This document shows positions 26,037 to 34,887 of a stretch of 64,000 nt of DNA, piece by piece; the first letter of the stretch is position 1; the number at the start of each line of letters is the position of its first letter. The stretch is from Fibrisoma limi BUZ 3 (GTDB lineage Bacteria; Bacteroidota; Bacteroidia; Cytophagales; Spirosomataceae), in contig NZ_CAIT01000010.1 of the NCBI RefSeq assembly GCF_000296815.2, positions 124,001 to 188,000 of the forward strand, given 5' to 3'. A program made the translations under genes and the position numbers. Under the pieces are notes generated by a model. The model worked only from the letters and a program-made list of their open reading frames with translations, was not told the origin of the DNA and searched no databases.

Positions 26037-26079
26037 CGGGCGCAAATTTTGATTGGACGACACTACCCTTAAAAACCGT

Positions 26080-26667
26080 ATGCTCAATCTTGTACTGTTT
26101 GGCCCGCCGGGCGCTGGTAAAGGAACACAAAGTGAAAAATTAATTAAGAAGTATAACCTGGTTCATTTGTCGACCGGTGATTTACTACGTTCGGAAATTG
26201 CTGCAGGAACAGAATTAGGTTTACGGGCAAAACAGTTGATGGATCAGGGATTATTGGTGCCCGACGAAGTAGTTATCGGTATGATTGAAAATAAGCTCAA
26301 GGAGAATCAATCGGTAGCAGGATTTATTTTCGATGGGTTTCCACGTACCGTACCGCAGGCACAGGCGCTTGATCTCCTGTTAAGTAATTATAATACCCAC
26401 ATCACCGTAATGATTGCCCTGGTAGTCGATGACGAAGAGTTAACACGTCGTTTGTTGTTGAGGGGGCAGACATCCGGTCGTCCCGACGATAGTAATGAAG
26501 AATTAATTCGTCGGCGTGTTAAGGAATACAATGATAAAACAACACCTGTTGCTGATTTTTATAATCAACAGGGCAAGTTTACTGCTATCGATGGCATTGG
26601 AAATATTGATGAAATTTTCGACGCCATTTGTAGCAAAATCGAGCAGGCCGCCACGAAAGCAGGTTAA
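26080..26667 (+). CDS. adk: Adenylate kinase
   Basis: Converts ATP and AMP to two ADP in the cytoplasm. The 195-residue protein has the P-loop GPPGAGKGT (from residue 8), the AMP-binding STGDLLRSE and FDGFPRT, and a short LID ([19 protein letters not shown]) with no zinc-binding Cys. This is the short adenylate kinase form, common in Bacteroidota. ATG 26080 (MLNLVLFG) is the right start; the upstream TTG at 26053 adds nine residues that are out of character. Obg follows 44 nt downstream, a common neighbour for adk in this phylum. Confidence 0.97.
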   Translation: MLNLVLFGPPGAGKGTQSEKLIKKYNLVHLSTGDLLRSEIAAGTELGLRAKQLMDQGLLVPDEVVIGMIENKLKENQSVAGFIFDGFPRTVPQAQALDLLLSNYNTHITVMIALVVDDEELTRRLLLRGQTSGRPDDSNEELIRRRVKEYNDKTTPVADFYNQQGKFTAIDGIGNIDEIFDAICSKIEQAATKAG

Positions 26668-26711
26668 TTCAGGCTTGTTTGGCCCACGCTTTTCAAAACA
26701 GTAAAGCAAAT

Positions 26712-27719
26712 ATGGCTTCATCCAACTTCATCGATTACGTTAAAATCAATTGTCGCTCAGGAGCTGGGGGAGCTGGTTCGGTTCATTTTCGGCGTGAAAA
26801 ACACGTTCCGAAAGGTGGGCCTGACGGGGGCGATGGTGGACGAGGGGGCCATATTATCTTAAAAGGTAATGCCCAACTTTGGACATTGCTGCATCTAAAA
26901 TACCGGAAACATATAAAGGCTGAGGCAGGAAAAGCTGGTGAGGGCGGGCGAAGAAGCGGAGCTCAGGGTGAGGATGTAATCTTAGAAGTACCTCTGGGTA
27001 CAATAGCCCGTCATGCCGAAACGAATGAAAAAATGGCCGAAATCACCGAAGACGGCCAGGAGATCATTCTTCTGCCAGGTGGTCGGGGTGGATTAGGCAA
27101 CGATCATTTTAAAAATTCCACGCAACAGGCACCTTATTATGCACAACCGGGTGAGGAAGGACAGGAAGCCTGGGTTGTATTAGAATTAAAACTTCTGGCT
27201 GATGTTGGTCTGGTTGGGTTCCCAAATGCGGGAAAATCAACATTGTTGTCGGTACTTTCGGCAGCCCGGCCCGAAATTGCTGACTACCCGTTTACAACCC
27301 TTGTGCCTAATTTAGGGGTCGTAGCCTACAGGGACTATAAGTCGTTTGTTATGGCTGATATTCCAGGAATAATTGAGGGCGCATCGCAGGGGAAAGGTCT
27401 CGGTTTACGGTTTCTGCGTCATATTGAACGCAACTCAATTTTGTTATTTCTTATTCCGGCTACTAGTGAGAATATCCGCGGAGAATATGAAACGCTTTTA
27501 CACGAATTGCGTGAGTATAATCCGGAACTGATGGATAAGAAACGACTACTGGCTATTTCGAAGATAGATTTAGTGAGCGAAGACGAGCTGACTTCTATTA
27601 AAAAACAAGTGCCTGAACAACTACCGGTCACATTCATCTCGTCCGTTAGTCAGCGCGGTTTGGAACAACTGAAAGACACAATCTGGCAAAGCCTCAATGT
27701 GCCGGCCGAGCAGGAATAG
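26712..27719 (+). CDS. obg: GTPase ObgE/CgtA
   Basis: Obg is a GTPase of ribosome (50S) assembly and stress control. The 335-residue protein has the Gly-rich Obg fold at the N-terminus ([19 protein letters not shown] and [13 protein letters not shown]). The G domain then shows [30 protein letters not shown] and SKIDL. It lacks the variable C-terminal OCT domain of some Firmicutes proteins. I chose ATG 26712 (MASSNF); the longer frame from 26679 begins with TTG. Adk is directly upstream and probably in the same transcript. Confidence 0.96.
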   Translation: MASSNFIDYVKINCRSGAGGAGSVHFRREKHVPKGGPDGGDGGRGGHIILKGNAQLWTLLHLKYRKHIKAEAGKAGEGGRRSGAQGEDVILEVPLGTIARHAETNEKMAEITEDGQEIILLPGGRGGLGNDHFKNSTQQAPYYAQPGEEGQEAWVVLELKLLADVGLVGFPNAGKSTLLSVLSAARPEIADYPFTTLVPNLGVVAYRDYKSFVMADIPGIIEGASQGKGLGLRFLRHIERNSILLFLIPATSENIRGEYETLLHELREYNPELMDKKRLLAISKIDLVSEDELTSIKKQVPEQLPVTFISSVSQRGLEQLKDTIWQSLNVPAEQE

Positions 27720-27776
27720 AACGGACTCATATCATTATTCAAGCTGGTGCGCCCAAACCAGCCGTGCAGAAACGCT

Positions 27777-30767
27777 ATGAAATATATTTTCGCAGCCAGG
27801 ACCTTGGCGGCTTGTTTACTAATGCCGCTCGTGGCAATGGCTCAGCTTCAGGTTTCTTTTCCAACCTCACGAGCGGTTTTTCAGCGCAACAATACTAATC
27901 AGGCCACCATCTATATTACAGGGTTCTACACAACAGCCGTCACGCAGATTCAGGCAAAAGTGACAGCGCGGGATGGGCAGGGAAGTAGTTCGCCGGATTG
28001 GGTGACAATTCAGAATAATCCAAGTGGGGGGGTGTTTGCGGGTGGTTTACCAGCTTCGGGCGGTTGGTATAATCTGGAAGTGCGGGCCATTAACAATGGC
28101 AATCAGGTAGGATACACGGTAGTTGAGCGGGTTGGCATTGGCGAAGTATTTATCGTTGCCGGACAATCAAACGCACAAGGCGTGGCAACACCGCAAAACA
28201 CCCGGCCAGATGTTCCCCCCTCTACAGACGATCGGGTAAACTGTGTTCGATACTTATATCCGCCCGGAAAAACTGACGATCCTCCAATGCCTTCGTTTGA
28301 TCGGCTTAGTAGCGATGTTGAATGGGCTGCTCCACGGGGTTATACATCATGGAGCTGGGGGCGGCTGGGTGATCTGCTAGCGGCTCGGCTCAACGTTCCT
28401 ATCATGTTCTTCAACGCGGCCTATTCTGGCACGGCTGTGCGAAATTGGCGCCAGAGTGCCGCTGGTGGCCTTGCTGAAAGCGTATACATTCCCGGGCTGT
28501 TCTATCAAACAGGGCAACCCTATATTAACCTTAAAGTGGCGTTGCAGTTTTATACCCATATACTGGGCGTACGGGCCGTATTGTGGCAACAAGGCGAAGC
28601 TGATACAGACATTAACACAGACGCTAACAGCTACGCAAACGACCTGAAATTTGTAATCGAAAAAAGCCGCCAGGATTGTGGTAAAAATGTTTCGTGGGTC
28701 GTTGCTAAAGTATCACGATCGAATGATTTTAAAACGCCTAACCCAAACGTTATTGCCGGCCAGAGTCAGGTTATTGCTTCAACGCCAAACGTATTCGAGG
28801 GTCCCAATACAGATAATATTCAGGTACCTCGTCGGCGTGCACCATTGTTCGATGACCTGCATTTTGATGCTAATGGATTAGTCGAGGTGGCTAATGCCTG
28901 GAATGGTAATCTTAACGATTCGTTTTTTCAACGATCCGTACCTCAAAGCCCGGCTCCAGCGCCAACGGTTTCCGTTGCTTGTGGGGGCGGCAACAACCTG
29001 ACATTTACGGTAAATGGCGACTATTCATTCGTTCAGTGGGAATCGGGTGAAATGAGCAGAACCTTGACGAAAGGACAGGGTCTTTACCGAGCTAAAGTAA
29101 AGGACGGGTTGGGTAACACGAGTTTTACCGGTTACGTACGGGTACCAGACGTACCTACAGTGTCGACCGTTGACAATCGGCCTCCTTCAGTATGTATTGG
29201 CAGTAGTCTGGCATTAACGGCCAATTATGATAATAACGTTACGTGGGTTAATCAGCAAAATAATTCAACAGTAGCCACCGGAAAGGTCTACAATACAACA
29301 TCAGCCGGGAATTACTACATTAAGTATCAGGATGTCACCGGATGTGAATTTACATCCAATGTTGTTCCCGTAACAGTCAATCCGCTGCCGCCAACGCCTA
29401 CCATCACCAACGAAAAGCCCACTACATTCTGCGATCGGGACAATACGATACTACGCACAAACGCAAACAGTGTGCAGTATAACTGGAGTAGTGGTCAGCG
29501 TGACCAGTCTATTACGGTCGGTACATCGGGGCAGTATTTTCTGACGGTAACTGACCAGAATGGTTGTACATCCGAACGATCCAATACGATCAACGTAACT
29601 GTCAATCCCCTTCCCACTAAACCTGCACTTGCCCTAAGCGGCCCACTGACGTTCTGTGCAGACCAGAGTGTAACATTAACCGCCCCACAAGAAACGGCTT
29701 ATGTGTGGCAAACAGGCGAAACTACCCGTAGCATAACGGTCAACCGGCCGGGCACATTCTCGGTGCAGACCCGAAATCAATTTGGTTGCCTATCAGATCC
29801 ATCGGATGCTGTTACAACAACTGTCAACCCGTTGCCCGAAACACCAACGGTGGCCGCCCTTGGATCAACTACATTCTGTGCGGGTAATCGGGTTACACTG
29901 GCTGCTACAACGCCATTGAACGTCGTGTGGACGGGTGGATTGACTAGTAAGAACATTGTTGTTGAGCAGTCGGGAGATTATTCAGCGCAGGCCAGAGATC
30001 AGAACGGATGCCTGTCTCCGCGGTCTCGGGCCATCAATGTAACGGTAAATCCGCTGCCTAATGCACCAACGCTGCTCACCAGCCGACAGCCAACACTGTG
30101 CGAAGGAGATCGAATCACCTTTACAGTTGAGGGACCTTATACCGTTTTCTGGTCGACGGGGGATTCAACAAAAAGTATTACAACCAATTCGGCCGGGGCA
30201 TATGCTGCCCGCGTTCGTGACGTGAATGGATGTGTGTCGCCTTTGTCAAATCCAACAACGGTGGAAGTGAAGCCATTGCCGCCCGCACCGACTATTGCGG
30301 TTATCGGTACGTATACGCTACAGGCGGTAAACGCTACTCCGCTGAATAGTGAGGTGTTCCGCTGGCGTCGAGGTAACGACTCACTAGCGGCACAGACCGG
30401 CATCATCAAAGCGAATCAAAGTGGTTCCTATACTGCCCGTGCATCGATTGCTTATTCACCAACACTAACGTGTTTCTCGGTGCCGTCTGCTCCATTTGAG
30501 TTTACAGTAGTTACGGACAATCGTGGGCTCAGTGTCTATCCGAATCCAAACCCAGACAAAGTAGTTATTGTTGAGACGCAGCAGGATCTCGTCAACGCAA
30601 CCGTTACTGTTTATACATTAACGGGCCAGCAAGTGTACATGACTACAGTGCCCGCCTTTAACGAGCGCAAGCAACTTGTGCTGACCGGGCTTCAATCGGG
30701 GAATTACATACTGCGCATACAAGCTACCGGCTTTGATGTAGCTAAACGAATTTTACTAGGATTGTAA
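27777..30767 (+). CDS. Secreted SGNH/sialate O-acetylesterase-like protein with Ig-like repeats and T9SS sorting domain
   Basis: A 996-residue secreted protein. After a signal peptide (cleavage near AMA-QL), an N-terminal beta domain covers residues 25-115. The SGNH esterase domain then holds the nucleophile S131 in GQSNAQG and the catalytic Asp/His near DDLH362FDANG. It is followed by about six Ig-like units of about 80-85 residues, each with a Cys pair, GxY and a linker like VNPLPxxPT. The last 75 residues (LSVYPNPNPDKVV to KRILLGL) are a type IX secretion C-terminal domain. The ATG at 27777 was chosen over a GTG at 27747. The likely role is removing acetyl groups from an external glycan. 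Its paralogue follows. Confidence 0.9.
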   Translation: MKYIFAARTLAACLLMPLVAMAQLQVSFPTSRAVFQRNNTNQATIYITGFYTTAVTQIQAKVTARDGQGSSSPDWVTIQNNPSGGVFAGGLPASGGWYNLEVRAINNGNQVGYTVVERVGIGEVFIVAGQSNAQGVATPQNTRPDVPPSTDDRVNCVRYLYPPGKTDDPPMPSFDRLSSDVEWAAPRGYTSWSWGRLGDLLAARLNVPIMFFNAAYSGTAVRNWRQSAAGGLAESVYIPGLFYQTGQPYINLKVALQFYTHILGVRAVLWQQGEADTDINTDANSYANDLKFVIEKSRQDCGKNVSWVVAKVSRSNDFKTPNPNVIAGQSQVIASTPNVFEGPNTDNIQVPRRRAPLFDDLHFDANGLVEVANAWNGNLNDSFFQRSVPQSPAPAPTVSVACGGGNNLTFTVNGDYSFVQWESGEMSRTLTKGQGLYRAKVKDGLGNTSFTGYVRVPDVPTVSTVDNRPPSVCIGSSLALTANYDNNVTWVNQQNNSTVATGKVYNTTSAGNYYIKYQDVTGCEFTSNVVPVTVNPLPPTPTITNEKPTTFCDRDNTILRTNANSVQYNWSSGQRDQSITVGTSGQYFLTVTDQNGCTSERSNTINVTVNPLPTKPALALSGPLTFCADQSVTLTAPQETAYVWQTGETTRSITVNRPGTFSVQTRNQFGCLSDPSDAVTTTVNPLPETPTVAALGSTTFCAGNRVTLAATTPLNVVWTGGLTSKNIVVEQSGDYSAQARDQNGCLSPRSRAINVTVNPLPNAPTLLTSRQPTLCEGDRITFTVEGPYTVFWSTGDSTKSITTNSAGAYAARVRDVNGCVSPLSNPTTVEVKPLPPAPTIAVIGTYTLQAVNATPLNSEVFRWRRGNDSLAAQTGIIKANQSGSYTARASIAYSPTLTCFSVPSAPFEFTVVTDNRGLSVYPNPNPDKVVIVETQQDLVNATVTVYTLTGQQVYMTTVPAFNERKQLVLTGLQSGNYILRIQATGFDVAKRILLGL

Positions 30768-30813
30768 TAGAATCCGAAATTTAACCGTTTACGTAAGGAG
30801 TGTAGGAGCAAAT

Positions 30814-30843
30814 TTGCATTTTCCCGTGAAAAGGTGAACTTTG
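30814..30843 (+). promoter_or_regulatory. Candidate promoter of the second SGNH esterase gene
   Basis: TTG at 30814-30816, exactly 19 nt, then GAACTTTG at 30836-30843 (the TTTG core is kept, the TA is not). It would give a leader of about 95 nt. It suggests the paralogues can be expressed separately. Confidence 0.5.
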
Positions 30844-30944
30844 TTATCTGCATAATTGCATCAGGTCTGATTTTTGCAAAGAACGCCGTATGGGCCTCGT
30901 TGATTTCACGGTGTCTTTGCGCAAAAGACAAGGACACCTAACGT

Positions 30945-33098
30945 ATGAATAACTATTATCTACGGTTAAAGAAGCTTTCCCTTGTCGGTCTGCTTGGCAT
31001 TGCGCTGAATGCGTCAGGTCAGGGGAACGGCTCTGTTATTAAGATTACCTACCCCGAAAGCCGGGCAATTTTTCAACGAGACGTCAACAATACATCAACC
31101 ATTTACCTGTCCGGCAGCTACTACCAGCCTATCGATAGCGTTCAGGCCCGCGTACAGGTCGAAGATTCATACCAGGGATTTAACACAAACTGGGCGACCG
31201 TCCAGCGTAATCCGCAGGGAAGCGTTTTTCAAGGATCGCTGTCTGTGAAAGGGGGCTGGTATCGGCTCGAAGTTCGGGCGTTTGCCAATGGAGCCGTGGT
31301 AGGTAGTGATGTTATGCGTAAGATCGGTGTAGGCGAGGTGTTCATTATTACCGGCCAATCGAATGCGCAGGGCTTTCAGGATTTTGGGGCCGTTGGAGCC
31401 ACCGACGATCGGGTCAATTGCGTTACCTACGATAACTCGAGGGCTAATGCGCTTACCGATCCGCCGGCACCTACTTTTCAGCAGCTTAGCGCAGCTTCCT
31501 TGATTGGTCCACGGGGGCAGAGTGCGTGGTGTTGGGGAATGCTCGGCGATCTGATTGCCAAGCAGTATCAGGTGCCTGTGCTCTTCATTAATACAGCCTG
31601 GCAGGGAACGGTTATCAAAAACTGGACCGAAAGCGCTGATGGTAAGGTTACCAAAAACATCTTTGCCATAGGAACGCCAAACGAAAACTTCCCGGTTGGA
31701 ATGCCCTATGCGAACCTATTGATTGCGCTACGGTATTATTGCTCGCTGCAAGGTTTACGGGCTGTGTTATGGCAGCAAGGTGAAAATGATAACGTACCGC
31801 TGCACTCAACGCGGAAGGATTATCGGGAAGCAATGCAGTACCTGGTAAACAAAACTCGTTCGGATACAAAACGGTATCCGGCCTGGGTACTTGCCCGTTC
31901 ATCGTATAACCTGGGGCAGGTAAGCGAGGAAATTACGCAGGCCCAAAACGACGTAATTAATACGTACAATAACAACGTATACCCAGGTCCACTGACCGAC
32001 AACATTCAGATTCCCCGTTACGAAGGCGAAGTTCACTTTGGTGGCGATGGACTGAAGCAGTTAGCGCAAGCCTGGTACGAAAGTCTGAATCCGGTATTTT
32101 TTGCCAGTTCTCGCCCGCTACTTCCCTTACCTCCACCGACAATTTCGGTCACCTGCGGTCCTGATAACAATAGCCTGACGCTTACCTTGAGCGAAGGGTA
32201 CAAATCATACGACTGGAAAAGTGGTCAGAAAACTCGTTCAATTACTGTTAACAAAGGTGGGGTGTATCGGGCCGTATTAAAAGGAGCCGACGATAATACG
32301 TTTCTGTCGCCGGCTGTAGAAGTTGTTGATCCAGTACAGCCAACACCCCCCACAATTTCACTGGCTAAGCAACCTACGCAGCTTGCCGATCCTACACAGC
32401 AAGTTTGTGCAGATTCGGCTTTGGCATTAGTTGGTAATACCTCGGCGTCCAATAGCCTGATTTGGAATACGGGTACAGTTGGCCGGGCTATTACTGTCGC
32501 TTCGCCAGGTGGGTATTCGGTCCAGGCAGTCAATACGTATGGTTGCCGGTCAGCTCGGTCGCTAGGCATTAACCTGACGGTTAGGCCCAAAATACCAACA
32601 CCAAGTATCGAACAGGTAGGTACATATTCGCTGGAAGCCCGGCTACCAGCTCCATCGGGCGCACAAACGGACGAGTTTGACTGGCGCCGGGCGGGAGAGC
32701 TAATCCCGGAAAGCGGCCCGGTGGCAAAAGTGGTCCTGGATGCAAATTATTCAGTACGTACCAAATCGACGTTTGTCCTGGAGAATGGGAACCGGCTTAC
32801 CTGCTACTCCGATTTCAGTGCTCCTAAACCGTTTGACTTTGACGAATCGAACGGGGGGCTGGGTATTTACCCTAACCCATCGAAAGACGGGATTGTAAAT
32901 ATTGAAACGATCGAAAACCTCGCCAATGCAGAGATAGAGGTTTTCTCGCTACATGGTGAATTACTGTATTCAGATGTAGTGCCGGTACTCAACCAGCGGA
33001 GGTCACTAAACCTGAATAATCTGTCGCAGGGCGAATACATAGTCCGGATTCGCTCGGCGGGATTTAACGTATCACGTCGAATTATAATCAATCGATAA
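30945..33098 (+). CDS. Secreted SGNH/sialate O-acetylesterase-like protein, paralogue with fewer repeats
   Basis: A 717-residue paralogue of the preceding gene. Signal peptide (near ASG-QG), the same N-terminal beta domain (YPESRAIFQRDVNNTSTIYLSG), then an SGNH esterase domain with nucleophile S139 in GQSNAQG, the QQGEND block, and H364 in GEVHFGGDG. It has only about two or three Ig-like units, so it is about 280 residues shorter. The C-terminus (LGIYPNPSKDGIVNIE to SRRIIINR) is again a T9SS sorting domain. The pair arose by tandem duplication followed by divergence and gain or loss of repeat units. No SusCD pair or glycoside hydrolase is adjacent. Confidence 0.9.
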   Translation: MNNYYLRLKKLSLVGLLGIALNASGQGNGSVIKITYPESRAIFQRDVNNTSTIYLSGSYYQPIDSVQARVQVEDSYQGFNTNWATVQRNPQGSVFQGSLSVKGGWYRLEVRAFANGAVVGSDVMRKIGVGEVFIITGQSNAQGFQDFGAVGATDDRVNCVTYDNSRANALTDPPAPTFQQLSAASLIGPRGQSAWCWGMLGDLIAKQYQVPVLFINTAWQGTVIKNWTESADGKVTKNIFAIGTPNENFPVGMPYANLLIALRYYCSLQGLRAVLWQQGENDNVPLHSTRKDYREAMQYLVNKTRSDTKRYPAWVLARSSYNLGQVSEEITQAQNDVINTYNNNVYPGPLTDNIQIPRYEGEVHFGGDGLKQLAQAWYESLNPVFFASSRPLLPLPPPTISVTCGPDNNSLTLTLSEGYKSYDWKSGQKTRSITVNKGGVYRAVLKGADDNTFLSPAVEVVDPVQPTPPTISLAKQPTQLADPTQQVCADSALALVGNTSASNSLIWNTGTVGRAITVASPGGYSVQAVNTYGCRSARSLGINLTVRPKIPTPSIEQVGTYSLEARLPAPSGAQTDEFDWRRAGELIPESGPVAKVVLDANYSVRTKSTFVLENGNRLTCYSDFSAPKPFDFDESNGGLGIYPNPSKDGIVNIETIENLANAEIEVFSLHGELLYSDVVPVLNQRRSLNLNNLSQGEYIVRIRSAGFNVSRRIIINR

Positions 33099-33117
33099 CC
33101 GATCAAAACAGTACGTC

Positions 33118-33147
33118 AAAGCCGCTCCTAACAAGGGGCGGCTTTTT
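33118..33147 (+). terminator. Intrinsic terminator after the second SGNH esterase gene
   Basis: Stem aaagccgc with gcggcttt, then a run of six T. It closes the esterase gene and insulates the nuo operon. Confidence 0.85.
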
Positions 33148-33180
33148 TGCGTTCTCAGTAACAGAGCCGTTTGTATAACG

Positions 33181-33211
33181 TTGATAAAACAATCGAAAAA
33201 TGTTAATTTTG
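33181..33211 (+). promoter_or_regulatory. Promoter of the nuo operon
   Basis: TTG at 33181-33183, a 20-nt spacer and TAATTTTG at 33204-33211 match the consensus. The leader is about 80 nt and contains a small inverted repeat (aaccct ... agggtt, 33232-33252) that may fold in the mRNA. Confidence 0.7.
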
Positions 33212-33298
33212 AGGGAAGTCAGCTAATGGCTAACCCTGTTTAAAAAAGGGTTTATTGGTTTTATCGCTAACTTGCGCTGTTATTTGTAAACAATCCGT

Positions 33299-33670
33299 AT
33301 GAACGCATCATACCTACCGTCGGATTACTTGCCGGTACTAATCCAGCTCCTATTGGCACTTGGTTTCATCGTTACGACGATGATCGTTACTCACTCAATT
33401 GGTCCGAAGCGGAACAGTCAGAAGAAAGACGATCCGTTTGAGTGTGGAATACCAGTTCAGGGAGACGCCCGTACTCCGATCTCTATCAAATATTTTCTGA
33501 TCGCTATTTTATTTGTGCTGTTCGATGTGGAGGTCATATTCCTTTATCCATGGGCAGTAAATTTCAAAGGATTAGGCCTGACAGGCTTTATTGAAATGAT
33601 TCTGTTTATGGGTTTGCTGCTGGCTGGCTTCTACTATATCATCCGGAAGGGTGTATTGAAGTGGGAGTAG
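33299..33670 (+). CDS. nuoA: NADH-quinone oxidoreductase subunit A
   Basis: Small membrane subunit of respiratory complex I. The 123-residue protein has three membrane helices and the family-specific loop KKDDPFECGIPVQGDART between helices 1 and 2. The second helix begins at SIKYFLIAILFVLFDVEVIFLYPWA, where the acidic DVEV is conserved. Length is normal. It is the first gene of the operon, under a clear promoter, and nuoB follows after 63 nt. Confidence 0.97.
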   Translation: MNASYLPSDYLPVLIQLLLALGFIVTTMIVTHSIGPKRNSQKKDDPFECGIPVQGDARTPISIKYFLIAILFVLFDVEVIFLYPWAVNFKGLGLTGFIEMILFMGLLLAGFYYIIRKGVLKWE

Positions 33671-33733
33671 TCTATTAAGTGAAACGATTAAATAGGATAA
33701 TCTGTTGATCAATCAGGAATAGTCAACTAACCT

Positions 33734-34279
33734 ATGGCATCTAACATCAAGCTGGCCGAAGCACCCGAGAGCTATTCAGGGCCCGGTTTCCAAGCCACTT
33801 CATTCGATAAAATTATTGGTCTGGCCCGAGCTAATTCGCTCTGGCCGTTGCCGTTTGCGACCTCCTGCTGCGGTATCGAATTTATGGCCACAATGGGATC
33901 GCATTATGATCTGGCTCGCTTTGGTTCGGAACGGCCCAGCTTTTCACCCCGACAGGCTGATATGCTGCTGGTAGCCGGAACCATTGCCAAGAAAATGGGA
34001 CCAATTCTTAAGCAGGTTTATCTTCAGATGGCCGAGCCCCGCTGGGTGATTGCCATTGGGGCCTGTGCGTCGAGTGGTGGTATTTTTGATACATACAGCG
34101 TGCTGCAAGGCATTGACCGCATCATTCCCGTAGATGTATACGTACCGGGTTGCCCTCCCCGTCCTGAGCAGATCCTGGAAGGGGTTATTCAGGTACAGGA
34201 ATTGGCAAAAAATGAGTCGTTGCGCCGTCGTAACACCGAAGAGTATCAGAAGTTACTTAATTCCTATAGCATACAATAG
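33734..34279 (+). CDS. nuoB: NADH-quinone oxidoreductase subunit B
   Basis: Holds iron-sulfur cluster N2, the last electron carrier before quinone. The 181-residue protein has the tandem Cys pair in ATSCCGIEFMAT and the other two cluster ligands in IGACASSGG and VPGCPPRPE. These are all the cluster ligands expected. It is a peripheral cytoplasmic subunit. A long inverted repeat (34280-34357) lies between it and nuoC. Confidence 0.97.
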   Translation: MASNIKLAEAPESYSGPGFQATSFDKIIGLARANSLWPLPFATSCCGIEFMATMGSHYDLARFGSERPSFSPRQADMLLVAGTIAKKMGPILKQVYLQMAEPRWVIAIGACASSGGIFDTYSVLQGIDRIIPVDVYVPGCPPRPEQILEGVIQVQELAKNESLRRRNTEEYQKLLNSYSIQ

Positions 34280-34357
34280 TTGACTGATTACTTTGCTGAC
34301 TGATTGAATCACTGGCATCGCCGATCAATTCAATCAGTCAATAAAGTAATCAGTCAA
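34280..34357. repeat. Long inverted repeat between nuoB and nuoC
   Basis: Arms 34280-34309 and 34328-34357 are 30 nt each with two mismatches around an 18-nt centre. The arms are themselves built from the repeated word TGACTGATT. It lies inside an operon directly after the nuoB stop. It has no T-run, so processing, RNA stability or partial attenuation is more likely than full termination. Confidence 0.85.
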
Positions 34358-34374
34358 TCATTCAACCACCTACT

Positions 34375-34875
34375 ATGCTGTCCAACGAAGAAGTTGCGCA
34401 AACCATAATCCAGCAATTCGGTGATGCCGTCAGTGACTTTGATGATCCTTTTGATTTACTAACAGTCTCAGTCACTCGAGAGCAAGTTATTCCTTTGATT
34501 CAATACCTGAAGGAACAGCCTTCGTACCAAATCAGCTTCCTGACGGATATAACGGGGGTTCATTACCCTGATTCATCCGGGCGTGAATTTTGCGTGGTTT
34601 ACCATTTGCATAGCTTCATCAATAACTTCCGGGTTAGAGTCAAAGTCTATCTGTCGAAAGACGACCTGCACGTTCCGACAGCAACTAAACTGTACTTAAG
34701 CGCTAACTGGATGGAGCGCGAGACCTTCGATTTGTTCGGAATTATTTTTGACGGTCACCCTGATTTACGCCGTATTCTGAATATGGAAGAAATGGACTAC
34801 CATCCGATGCGCAAGGAGTATCCCCTGGAAGATGCTACGCGTGAAGACAAGATTGATGCGCTCTTTGGCCGTTAA
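34375..34875 (+). CDS. nuoC: NADH-quinone oxidoreductase subunit C
   Basis: The 30-kDa-type peripheral subunit of complex I, which packs against NuoD. The 166-residue protein shows the family signature in order: FLTDITGVHYPD, ERETFDLFGIIFDGHPDLRRIL and the C-terminal MRKEYPLED. Here nuoC and nuoD are separate genes, unlike the fused nuoCD of enterobacteria. nuoD starts 13 nt downstream. Confidence 0.96.
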   Translation: MLSNEEVAQTIIQQFGDAVSDFDDPFDLLTVSVTREQVIPLIQYLKEQPSYQISFLTDITGVHYPDSSGREFCVVYHLHSFINNFRVRVKVYLSKDDLHVPTATKLYLSANWMERETFDLFGIIFDGHPDLRRILNMEEMDYHPMRKEYPLEDATREDKIDALFGR

Positions 34876-34887
34876 AGCAACACGCTA

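Noticed and set aside
27777-33098. A polysaccharide utilisation locus
   Set aside because: There is no SusC/SusD pair, sensor or glycoside hydrolase next to the esterases; the neighbours are obg and nuo.
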